Positions 46,437 through 55,813 of a DNA stretch of 64,000 bases are shown piece after piece. The DNA comes from Cryptomeria japonica (taxonomy: Eukaryota > Streptophyta > Pinopsida > Cupressales > Cupressaceae), in NCBI RefSeq assembly GCF_030272615.1, contig NC_081410.1:221949415-222013414 (forward strand), in the 5' to 3' direction. The notes beneath the pieces are model-generated. The model saw only the letters and a program-made list of their open reading frames with translations. It was not told the DNA's origin and did no database searches. How positions within the stretch are numbered: the first letter of the stretch is position 1; each line of letters starts with the position of its first letter. The position numbers were made by a program, and so were the translations under genes.

Positions 46437-47512
46437 TGTTGGCATTTTTGTTGCTCAACCGGTATTTGTTCCAACCGGTATGTTGTATTCTAGTCTTTAG
46501 GCTATTGGTGATTTTGTAGAATGTGTTTCCCAGTCTGAAGCGGCATGTCGACCCCAACTGGTTCGCAGATCCCAAGCGGTACAAGGGAGCAAAGCGGCAC
46601 AACACATTCTTACTAGTCTTCATTTTTGTGAAACCGGCAATCGGTATTTTGTATGAACCGGTAATACTCTGTGATGAGTTACCAACTGGCATTTTGTGAT
46701 GAGTTACCAATCCACTGATATTTTGACGGTGCTCTTTGTGTCGTGTTACTGAGTATGTCTAGATTCATTGAACCTAGGAAATTGTAATGTAATCCTATTG
46801 GACCGACATGAAATCAGATTCCTTTAAAAGGACATCATGTCTAGGGTTTTAAGTTGTTGCTGAAAGGGTTAATGTCATGCTAGGGTTTAAGGTGGATGTT
46901 GAGTTGTTGTAAGAACGATCTTACCTAAGAAGATCAAGTTGTAACTGAGAGAGAGATAGAGAAGACTGAAGTAATGCTAGAATGCATTAACTATGAGCAA
47001 TACTGGATCTAACCAAGCAGTTTGTGCTATTAGATAGATCAAACACTTGTTGATTACTCACATCTTTGATAAGTCTGTAGCCCTTAACCGAGTAGGCCTC
47101 AAAGCCTTTGTAAAATCCTCTAACAAGGTGCTTCACTTTTGTGAATCTAAAATCCCCTAACAAGGTAGTCTTTAATCAGACTTATCTCCTAACAGAGATT
47201 GAGATTCCTAATAGGATCTATTCTGGTGAAGAACATTGTAAGACCTTAACTGGTTTCGTTTCTACTCTGCAGATAGTGACTTGTGAGTTCCATCTCACCG
47301 TGGTTTTTCCCAGTTGGGTTTCCACATCAAATATATTATATTATGGTTGTATTTCTTTTGTGGGTGAATGCTTTATTCGCATTTTGGTTTTCATGTGTGG
47401 TAACCGGTCTGTCTGTTAAACTTTGTAAACCGGTTTATCTTCAGACTGTTTAAGTGTTTTAGTGCATTGATTTTTGGCATACTAATTCACCCCCCCCTCT
47501 TAGTATTCATCA
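46437..47512 (+). repeat. 5' LTR of the complete Gag-ORF Y element
   Basis: TGTTGGCATT...TTCATCA, 1076 bp. It lacks a stretch of roughly 70 bp near its start that the 3' LTR has (about 52977-53045). ACCGGT motifs are frequent. It contains the GTGGTTTTTCCC...GGGTTTCCAC block at about 47300 and the C-run TTCACCCCCCCCTCTTAG near its end. The frame 47141-47419 spans LTR sequence and recurs in the other LTR, so it is not a gene. Confidence 0.92.
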
Positions 47513-47513
47513 A

Positions 47514-47527
47514 TTGGTATCAAAGCC
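47514..47527 (+). other. Primer binding site
   Basis: TTGGTATCAAAGCC, one base after the LTR end. It differs at one position from the usual initiator-Met tRNA complement and is identical to the site of the third copy (40510-40523). Confidence 0.88.
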
Positions 47528-47562
47528 TAACTTTCTATAAGTTTAACCACTTGGAAAGAGAT

Positions 47563-48714
47563 ATGGGGGAATACACCTTGAGGGAACTTACTCAACGACT
47601 CACTCAGTCTAAGCAAGCCTATGATGATCTTATGGTCAAATACAAGGCATCTCAAGCAAAAAGGAGAGAACATGCAAAAAAGCTGATGGAGCTATCTGAA
47701 AGTAGTTTTGGAGATGAAGCTAATATGGAAGCCATGATAGCAGAAGAAAATAAGTTGAATGAATCAAACTCCAACCTGAGAAAGGAGTTGGAAGGACTGA
47801 CTATTCAGTTTAGTCAAGAGCTTGAGAACCGTAGGAAAGCTGAAGATCGGATAAAGGATAGAGATCATGAGATCTCCAAGTTGAAACAAGAGATTAGTGC
47901 ACTGACTGCTCGCCTTCATGAGAGCAGAATGGAAAAGGAAGACATGCAAGGTGAACTGAACATAGCCATCTTTGAAAATGCAAGTCTAATGGAGAAAAAT
48001 ACTGCTATTTCCAAAGAACTCTCTGAGTCAAAGGAAATACTTGCTAAGTTTGGCAAAAGTACTGTCAAGCTAGAGCAAAAGCTTGAGTCATCTAGACTGG
48101 CAAAGAATACCAATGGTCTTGGTTTCTCTGGACATGAGGAAGGAGAATCCTCAAGAACAAATGCAGAAGCATCAAAAAAGCAACCGACACTCAAAGGAAA
48201 AGGTAAGAAAAGATTCAAACCTATTTGCTTTAACTGTCTTAAAGAAGGACACACTACCAATGTATGTAGGAGCAAAGCCTACAATAATTTTCCTTACTTT
48301 ATTAACAATATACCTAGATCCAATAAGTTCAATGGTCATTGTTATGCATGCAACAAGTTTGGGCATAGAGCATTTGAATGCAGGTCTGTGATGGATAACA
48401 CTGGAAGATATCCTCAAAGGACCCAAGGAATTGGTCCTGAACCTTTTGTGAACCGGAACCACAACCGGTTTAATATCTTCAATCATCAGTCGAGAAGCGG
48501 TGACCATCAAGCGGTAACTGGATGGAGAAAAAATTGTATGATCTGTCATGGTTATGGTCACACTGCTACAACATGCAGAAGGAAAAATGGAAACATGTAC
48601 AATGGACCTTGGAGAGCACTTGGATTGGTTTGCTATCACTGCAACAAACCGGGTCACATTGCAAGATTCTGCAGAAGTAGAAAAAGTATATCTGATGATA
48701 TACTAGTCACTTAG
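47563..48714 (+). CDS. Gag with coiled coil and four zinc knuckles
   Basis: Intact 383-codon frame from ATG 47563 (MGEYTLREL), 36 bases past the primer site. Roughly residues 5-200 are a Leu/Lys/Glu heptad-rich coiled coil (DLMVKYKASQAKRREHAKKL, KLKQEISALTARLHES). Then a Ser/Lys linker and four CX2CX4HX4C knuckles: CFNCLKEGHTTNVC (about 48228), CYACNKFGHRAFEC (about 48340), CMICHGYGHTATTC (about 48537) and CYHCNKPGHIARFC (about 48632). Knuckles bind RNA and the coil could drive assembly. The usual copia Gag capsid domain is not visible. It is the only intact frame of the element, and its integrity next to the broken ORF Y suggests Gag is kept under selection or is young. Minus frames 47764-48657 are shadows. 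Confidence 0.85.
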   Translation: MGEYTLRELTQRLTQSKQAYDDLMVKYKASQAKRREHAKKLMELSESSFGDEANMEAMIAEENKLNESNSNLRKELEGLTIQFSQELENRRKAEDRIKDRDHEISKLKQEISALTARLHESRMEKEDMQGELNIAIFENASLMEKNTAISKELSESKEILAKFGKSTVKLEQKLESSRLAKNTNGLGFSGHEEGESSRTNAEASKKQPTLKGKGKKRFKPICFNCLKEGHTTNVCRSKAYNNFPYFINNIPRSNKFNGHCYACNKFGHRAFECRSVMDNTGRYPQRTQGIGPEPFVNRNHNRFNIFNHQSRSGDHQAVTGWRKNCMICHGYGHTATTCRRKNGNMYNGPWRALGLVCYHCNKPGHIARFCRSRKSISDDILVT

Positions 48715-49290
48715 GAGGGAGAAATCAATTTTGAAATAGTTCAAATGGACATGAACAAAACCTGGAGGAAGAAACCAACAATGTTGGAAGAGGAACCGGT
48801 TTCTACACCTAGTGTGGAAATATCGGAACTGGCAAACTAAGCCTCAAAGGCTTAGGGGGAGCAAACGGTGAAATGCTTTCGAACCCCTGGTTTACACTGG
48901 TAAAAGACCTTAATTGGTATGTGATACCTGTCGCTTGGCAGAAGACCGAAAATGGTAAAAAAAAAAAAGGCAAATTAGGGTTTACGCCCTAATAGAGGAG
49001 CATTAATGGCGGTAGGTGAGAGACATGTATAAAAGACTATTTCAAATCATTTCTCACTATCTGTTTTTGAATGAATAAATTTTTTCAAGTGCAGAGCAAA
49101 GAAAAGGCGATTTGAGCTAAGATTTCAAGAAATTGATAAACCTTGAAGGAGATTCAAATCCAGTTTGCAAGCGGTAGTGGAGAACTCAAAGCGGTGATTT
49201 GGCAACCGACGGAGAGTGGAGTGAAGCAGAATCAGGAAGCCCTAAATTCGCATTTGAAAGATATTTTTCGTGTTCTTGAAATACTCTACA
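48715..49290 (+). other. Spacer between Gag and ORF Y
   Basis: It reads on from Gag with an in-frame region to about 48840 (NFEIVQMDMNKTWRKKPT), after the Gag stop. Then come a G/A-rich stretch with GCTTAGGGGGAGC, a 9-base A-run at about 48959, and a TATA box at 49028 with a 260-base leader before ORF Y. The frame 49143-49331 is a shadow of the leader and ORF Y start. Confidence 0.6.
49028..49035 (+). promoter_or_regulatory. Internal TATA box upstream of ORF Y
   Basis: TATAAAAG at 263 bases before the ORF Y ATG. The related element at 57217 has TATAAATA 150 bases before its ORF Y, so an internal promoter position may be shared. Confidence 0.45.
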
Positions 49291-52200
49291 ATGGCTTCCA
49301 CATCTCATACCAGTTCGAGTACATCCATTGAGTCGAAAAGTTTTATTCAGAGGAAGTCCAAATATAATGCCTTATCACAAGTTCCAGCTGGAGTCATAGT
49401 TGAAGAGGGAATTTATGATTATATTGATTGCAAAATAGAAGACCTAGGGTATTTAGCTATTCACAACCAATTAGGTCTATTTTGCGGCAAGGACAAAAAG
49501 ATCAAACTAGAGTTTAGTATCTTAGAGAAGAAGAAACTCCATAATGCAGTATATTAGCAAAAAGATTTTATGGAGGATCACATCAGGATCATTTTGAGCA
49601 AAGTCCATGGTGACAAGATGTACCTGGAGAGGATGCATGATATTACGCCTTAGGAAATTCATGCAGTCATCGGTTTTTACAACATAGGGGAAGTGCCAGC
49701 CCTAAGAATGGTAAGCAAAACCGAAATGGCCAAGCTCACCAGTTCAACAAGTGACTCACGGGGTATGACAGTTAATCCTATCAAGGATGATTTGGTGAAA
49801 TACGCCTGCATGGTGATAGGCTACAAAACATTTTCAGCCAGCAAGATTAATTCTGTATCTACTATAGCGATAAATGCCGCTTACCGGATGATTAAAGAGG
49901 ATGCATCTTTTGACTTATGCATCGGTATGCAGAGGCAACTCTTGTTGAATCTAAAGGCAATCAAACAGGACAATGCACTGAGGTTTAAGTTTGGACAACT
50001 ACTGATAGGGTTGTTCTTCTATTTCCAAGGCTACTTTCCTGGAGTAGGAGATGTCTAGTGGTCTCCTGACCAACCAGTAACCAAGTAGATCAAGGAAAGC
50101 ATACAAGCCATTGGAACCGGTTACCCTGAAGTACTGAACAAATATTATGATGACTTCAGAAGAAAGATGAGTCAAAGGGTAAGAATCTTAGGTGATATAG
50201 TAAAGAAATACGAAGATGACATCTGTTTCACCATTCAGGTGGACAAATGCTTAATGGATGTTGTTGAGCCTAGAATGGAGGAAGTGGAGCCAATGGGCTA
50301 TGAAGTTATGTATGATATGTTGGAAGGGTATGCCTCAACCCTTATTGCCTTGCCTCTTGACCCAAAGGCTAAAAGGACTGGAACCTACTTGGAGAGGATT
50401 GCACCGGCTAAAGAACCATTTGCTAAGAAAGGAAAAGAACCAGTAGCAAAGAAAGCCAAGGCAGTGCTAGTAGCATCAGCACCGGCTACCACTGCAACTC
50501 CAAGAGTGACCAAGCGGTCACCTGCAAAGAAGAAACCAGAGGTAACACCGACAAAAGTCTTTGAAAGAAAAAGGAAGATGAAGACAAATGAACCAGACTC
50601 CGAAGAAACCGAGTTTGATGAAAAGCCAAAGAAGGCAAGACAGACAAAGAAGATGAAGAAGAATGAATTGACCGCATCCGCACCGGTAAATATTGATATC
50701 TCCTCATACAAACCTTTGACACATTTTCAAAGGAAAGTTAAGAATATTAGGAGAAAATTACTTCATGATTTAGTAGATTATTATGATGATTTTAGTGATG
50801 AGGACAAGTAAGAAATATTACAGGAAATCATTATTTATTTGTGCAAGAATGACCGCTCGCCATCAGAGATTAAATCTCAGACACCGGCTTCTTTATTTAA
50901 AGCATTAAATAATAAATGGCGCATTTCCATTGAAAAAGAATAGGAGATTAGGGAGAAAATCTTTTCACGGTACTTTCCCAACCTCTCAAATTCAGAATTA
51001 TTTGATGTCCTAGATCAAAATAAAGGTCTCTTCTTCACAAGGAGAAGAAGACACTGGCTATTGGAGGGAAGAATTGATGATGTTGAAAAAGACACTCATC
51101 AACATATGAATCATGTTGTTCTAGCTCACAAAGCATGAATGGCCAACCTCCAAGCGAAAAAAGAACCGGTTATTTCCAAACCGGATGAAGTCTTTGATGA
51201 GGAATGAAACCTGGTTGAAGAACAAATCGACACTATTGATGTCAATGCCCTAGATGCAAAAGATGTCACTCAGGACATACCTTCTGAGGGAATAGAACAG
51301 GGGCAACAAGCCGAATAGGGTAGTGAGAAGGCTAAGGACACACAGGAAGCGGCTAAAGAATAGGAAGAGAAGAAGAAGAGGAATGAAGATGAGAAAAAGA
51401 GAAAAGAGGAAGGGAAGAGAAAAGAGGAAGAGGGGAAATGAAAAGATGAAGAGAAGAAGAAGCAAAAAGAAGAAAGGAAGAAGAAAGAAGAAGAGGACAA
51501 GGAAGAAAAGAGGAAGAAAGAAGAGGAAGAAAAGAAGAAGAAGGAAGAGGAAGAAAAGAAAAGGATGGAAGAGGAAGAAAAGAAAAAGAAGGAAGAGAAA
51601 GAGAAAGAAGAGAAGGAGAGAAAAGAAGAAGACATGAAAAAGAAATAAGAGGAAGATAGGGAACAAGAACAGAAGAAAGAAGTAGAGAAAAGAAAGAAGG
51701 CAAAAGCAGACAAGGTAGCTGAAGCAATGAAGAACACACAGATGGAGACTCCTTAGGCAACCAAGAGCCATGCCAAACTGGCTAATATCTCGAGTCCTAT
51801 TGATCTCCAGTCTGCAAGTGAGTCAAAGCTTATACAGAGCATCAAGGTTGCCCAAGAGCACCTTGAAATCATAAGAAGGAGAAAGGAGCAAGACATAATT
51901 CAGGCGGCTATAGACACCCTTACCGGTTTAATCCCCGGTACTAATCTTCCTAACATTGAATCATCACTAGCACAGCTCAAACTACTATGTACTATAGTGG
52001 ATGATCAGGTGTAGAGCCTGGAAGAAGCAGCTGAGGCCAATGTCAGGAAAGAGTACCAAAAGGCTCTTAACATTGCTCTGGTGAAAAGGATGAATGAGCT
52101 TAGGACTGAACTGCTGAAAGATCAAAAGGACATAAGGAATGCCTTGGATGAGGGAAACTTGCTACTCTACAAAATCTGTCAACCTCATCTGTTCTATGAT

Positions 52201-52608
52201 GATGTGCTAGCCAAGAAGTAAAAGCTTCAAACGGACTCACAATCCTACTTGGGAACATTTAAGACACCTTATGATTCCTTTGCAACATATGGGAAAACCA
52301 TTCACCGATTTCAGATCCAGTTATCCAAGATGGAGCAAGAGATCACTACACGGTCTAGGAATTTGCAGGAGCTTCAACTGGTTTTACTTCCATGACTGCA
52401 AATTCTTTAGAAGTGTTATCTGAACCTGGATGCCCTGACAGTCACACAGGAATTGAGCACAGTTGATGCCATGGAGGAACAGGTATCCCAAATGCAAACA
52501 GAGAAAGAAGTGGCAACCTCCCTACTTGAGTCCTGATCTCTATCCATGAAACAATTTTTGCAGGACTATAAATCAGTTTTTGACAAATATTATTCATTGT
52601 TGTCATAA
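49291..52608 (+). pseudogene. ORF Y: 1106-codon frame of unknown function, many stops
   Basis: One phase from ATG 49291 (MASTSHTSSS) to the stop at 52606 with 18 internal nonsense codons (10 TAG, 5 TGA, 3 TAA) and no frameshift. Blocks shared with the other two copies: VPAGVIVEEG, IILSKVHGDKM, DITP*EIHAVIGF, INSVSTIAINAAYRM, GVGDV*WSPDQPVTK and CLMDVVEPRMEEVEPMGYEV. From about 50400 it is basic (AKEPFAKKGKEPVAKK, SPAKKKPEVTPTK). 51350-51700 is almost pure Glu/Lys/Arg, a coiled coil or charged helix. The C-terminal 300 codons are helical (SLAQLKLLCTIVDDQ, LRTELLKDQKDIRNAL). I cannot name a domain. The N-terminal [IL]-[ST]-P-x-...-GIP/GF turn resembles that of plant-transposon accessory proteins. 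Minus frames 51250-51771 are shadows of the purine-rich strand. Confidence 0.72.
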
Positions 52609-52955
52609 ACTCTTTATATATATCAAATGGAAACAGGGTTATTAAGTTGTACTTTGTCATTGTTGGCAAAGGGGGAGAAGTATATCTAGTTTTTGTTTTT
52701 AAAATTTTGATCTTCTGACATAGGGGGAGAAGTATCTGGTTTTGAAATTTTGATATATGTTTTTCTATATGATATATGCTCTGATATCTCAATGTTTATG
52801 CTCTGTATGCAAAATTGCTATACATTGTATTGATTAAGGGATAGTGTATATGCTTAGGGGGAGCAATTTTGTTGTTGGCAAGATTTTGTTGTAAAACACT
52901 TAGACATCAAAATTTTATTTTCCTAAGTGTTTCCATCAATGCCAAAGGGGGAGAT
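52609..52955 (+). other. 3' non-coding region of the complete element
   Basis: No gene. Contains repeated polypurine tracts (about 52670, 52723 and 52857) embedded in T-rich sequence, as in Sirevirus-type elements. Confidence 0.6.
52941..52954 (+). other. Polypurine tract of the complete element
   Basis: GCCAAAGGGGGAGA directly before the LTR start TGTTGGCATT. Two more GGGGGAG tracts lie upstream at about 52669-52676 and 52722-52729 and one at about 52856, so the tract is repeated in the 3' non-coding region. Confidence 0.8.
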
Positions 52956-54132
52956 TGTTGGCATTTTTGTTGCTTATGTTGTGATTGTCATTGATGGACA
53001 CATACTTGTATTGAGATCCCCTTTATATGTATGAGCTAGAACTCAACTGGTATTTATTCCAACCGGTATGTTGTATTCTAGTCTTTAGGCTATTGGTGAT
53101 TTTACAGAATGTGTTTCCCGGTCTGAAGCGGCATGTCGACCCCAAGCGGTTCGTAGATCCCAAGCGGTACAAGGGATAAAAGCGGCACAAGGGAGAAAAG
53201 CGGCACAACACATTCTTACCAGTCTTCATTTTTGTGAAACTGGCAACCGGTATTTTGTATGAACTGGTAATACTCTATGATGAGTTACCAACCGGCATTT
53301 TGTGATGACTTACCAATCCATCAATTGTTTGACGGTGCTTTTTGTGTCATGTTACTGAGTATGTCTAGATTCATTGAACCTAGGAAATTGTAATGTAATC
53401 CTATTGGACCGACATGAAATTGGATTCCTTTAAAAGGACATCATGTCTAGGGTTTTAAGTTGTTGCTGAAAGGGTTAATGTCGTGGTAGGGTTTAAGGTG
53501 GATGTTGAGTTGTTGTAAGAATGATCTTACCTGAGAAGATCAAGTTGTAACTGAGAGAGAGATAGAGAAGACTGAAGTAATGCTGGAATGCATTAACTGT
53601 GAGCAATACTGGATCTAACCAAGCAGTTTGTGCTATTAGATAGATCAAACACTTGTTGATTACTCACATCTTTGACAAGTCTATAGCCCTTAACCGGGTA
53701 GGCCTCAAAGCCTTTGTAAAATCCTCTAACAAGGTGGTTCATTTCTGTGAATCTAAAATCCTCTAACAAGGTAGTCTTTAATCAGACTTATCTCCTAATA
53801 GAGTTTGAGATTCCTAATAGGATCTGTTCTGGTGAAGAACATTGTAAGACCTTAACCGGTCTAACCTTAACCGGTCTGGTTTCTACTCTGCAAATAGTGA
53901 CTTGTGAGTTCCATCTCACCGTGGTTTTTCCCAGTTGGGGTTCCATGTCAAATATCTTATATTATGGTTGTATTGCTTTTGTGGGTGAATGCTTTATTCA
54001 CATTTTGGTTTGCATGTGTGGTAACCGGTCTGTCTGTTAAACTCTGTTACCAGTTTATCTTCAAACTGTTTAAGTGTTTTAGTGCATTGATTTTTGGCAT
54101 ACTAATTCACCCCCCCCTCTTAGTATTCATCA
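52956..54132 (+). repeat. 3' LTR of the complete Gag-ORF Y element
   Basis: TGTTGGCATT...TTCATCA, 1177 bp. Aligns with 46437-47512 along its length. Extra blocks are about 70 bp near the start, a tandem copy of the AAGCGGCAC segment at about 53160-53210, and a duplicated TTAACCGGTCTG unit at about 53860. The frame 53747-54040 recurs in the 5' LTR and is not a gene. Confidence 0.92.
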
Positions 54133-54137
54133 AATAT
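54133..54137. repeat. Target-site duplication AATAT (right)
   Basis: Partner of 46432-46436. The host LTR continues from here. Confidence 0.92.
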
Positions 54138-54611
54138 TAAGGGAGATTTTGTATAAGGTTATGGTTATAGTATGAGCTTAAACCAGTACTTAACCTGGCA
54201 TAGCAGATGCTAAATTGTAGCAGTACATTATATTGGATTCTCATAATCCATTTTGTAAGTCAGTGAGACTTCCATTTTTGTAGATTGAGTAGTGAGCTCT
54301 AGGCAGTTGGCCTTCTTGCATGTGCAGGCACCACATTGTAAGTAATATCCATTCATTGGCCAGTGAGTGAATATTGTGGGTCACAAATCCCACAGAGGTT
54401 TTTCCCACACTAGGTTTCCTCATTAAAAATCTTGTGTTATGGTGTGTTTTCTATGTTGTCTTTATTGTTTCTATTTACTACATTAATTCTTATTTACTGA
54501 TACACTATTTTGGAATGAAAAATACTTAATAAGGTCAAATATTTTGTTAATTGGTTAGATACTGATTCACCCCTACTCTTAGTATCTTTGGGACTATCAT
54601 TAATCCTAACA
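54138..54611 (+). repeat. 5' LTR, right part (46108-type family)
   Basis: Continues the LTR begun at 46108 and ends CCTAACA at 54611, with GTTTTTCCCACACTAGG-TTTCC block (about 54398) and ACTGATTCACCCCT near the end. Confidence 0.75.
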
Positions 54612-54612
54612 A

Positions 54613-54629
54613 TTGGTATCAGAGCCTGG
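54613..54629 (+). other. Primer binding site of the host Gag-ORF Y element
   Basis: TTGGTATCAGAGCCTGG, one base after the LTR end; initiator-Met tRNA type. Confidence 0.88.
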
Positions 54630-54682
54630 TCCTCTATTTTCAAAAGTCTAACAACTTGAGGAACATTCTGACACTGGTACTG

Positions 54683-55756
54683 ATGGAGAGCTTAAGAAAA
54701 CAATTAGAAGGAGCTCTTATGGACTATGATGCAGAGAAGTTGAAGAGTATCAAACTTGAAGATGATCTAAGAACTGCACAGGAATTCATTCAAGGACTTT
54801 AAGAGAATCTTACTATTTCTAGAAATAAAAGAAAAGAACTTCATGAGAAGATGCAGAGTGATGATGATGTAAAGGAAACTCTTAATGATGTTGTGAACAA
54901 ATTGAGGCAAGAAAACAATACTATGAGGAATGAAATGCAAGATATGACTATGAGATTTTGTACAGGTATTGAAGATAGAAAGAAGAATGAAGATGACTTG
55001 GCTAGGAGACTCAATGATGCTGGAAATAAAAATCTAAGACTCATTCATGAAAATGATTTGTTGAAGACAGATTTGATTCACATGCAACATGATAAAACTA
55101 AACTTATGAGACAAAAGGAAATTCTATAAAATGAGTTGGCTAATGCAAATCAACTTAAAGAGAAATTCAAGAAAAGTTCAGAAGAACTTGATGATATGTT
55201 GAAAAGTCAGAAACCTAATGGAGATACTAATGGATTTGGATTTGAAGTTGGAGAAAGTTCTAGTACTGCAAACAATCATGATCACAATAAACCGATAAGA
55301 CAACCTAATGCTTTCAAATTTAATGGGAAATGCTTTAACCGTAACAAGTAGGGTCATAAAGAAAATTAGTGTAGATCTAGAAATAATCAGAACATTAATG
55401 CACCCATCGGTCAATGTTCCAAATGCAACAAAATTGGTCACAATTCAGAAAACTGCAGAATGAATGTAAGATATTATGTTTGTGGAAGATTTGGGCACTT
55501 TTCTAATCCATGCAGAACACAAACCGGCATAGGATATGGAAAGGCTATTCTGAAGAATAATGTGACCTGTTATGCTTGTAAAAAGATTGGACACATTGCA
55601 AAATTTTGTAGAAGTAAGACTTCATCGACAAATAATAAAGGACCCAGTTTGAAAGGCAAAGAGAAGGTAGATGAGGTAAAGCAAGAATTTTTGAAACAGT
55701 GGATTAGAAAGAGAGATCAGAATGTTGATGAGACTATTCCTTCACCAGTAGAATAG
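54683..55756 (+). pseudogene. Four-knuckle coiled-coil Gag, second copy
   Basis: Single phase of 358 codons from ATG 54683 (MESLRKQLEG). Coiled coil over roughly the first 180 codons (DVVNKLRQENNTMRNEMQD). Knuckle positions: CFNRNK*GHKEN (damaged), CSKCNKIGHNSENC, YVCGRFGHFSNPC (first Cys lost) and CYACKKIGHIAKFC. Basic tail (KGKEKVDEVKQEF). Stops at about 54800, 55127, 55349 and about 55367. Same architecture as 47563-48714 but diverged, which shows the family is not a recent local duplication. Confidence 0.78.
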
Positions 55757-55813
55757 AGTATTACTCCACCGATAGGAGATTCTTCATCAAACCAAAAACT
55801 AACCCTTTGGGGG

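Larger units (their letters stand above)
46437..54132 (+). mobile_element. Complete pol-less LTR retrotransposon (Gag + ORF Y)
   Basis: A full element of 7696 bp. LTRs at 46437-47512 and 52956-54132 are nearly identical by eye apart from small indels. It has a primer site at 47514, a polypurine tract at 52941-52954 and AATAT duplications. The internal 5.4 kb encodes a Gag with four zinc knuckles and a 1106-codon ORF Y. I searched all frames of the internal region for protease DSG, integrase DDE, RT YVDD and RNase H blocks and found none. It must use enzymes in trans. It resembles the idea of Gag-only TR-GAG elements but carries an extra long frame. Confidence 0.93.

Noticed and set aside
47141-47419. 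92-codon frame that recurs at 53747-54040
   Set aside because: It recurs only because both LTRs are copies of the same sequence; it crosses the R/U5 blocks common to unrelated LTRs.
47513-47530. tRNA gene signal at the primer sites
   Set aside because: Only the 3'-end complement of about 14 bases is present; these are primer binding sites.
51250-51771. Four long minus-strand frames rich in Phe, Ser and Leu, up to 173 codons, looking like membrane proteins
   Set aside because: They are the reverse complement of the purine-rich Glu/Lys/Arg stretch of ORF Y; codon-poor strands with few A and G give long stop-free frames by composition alone.
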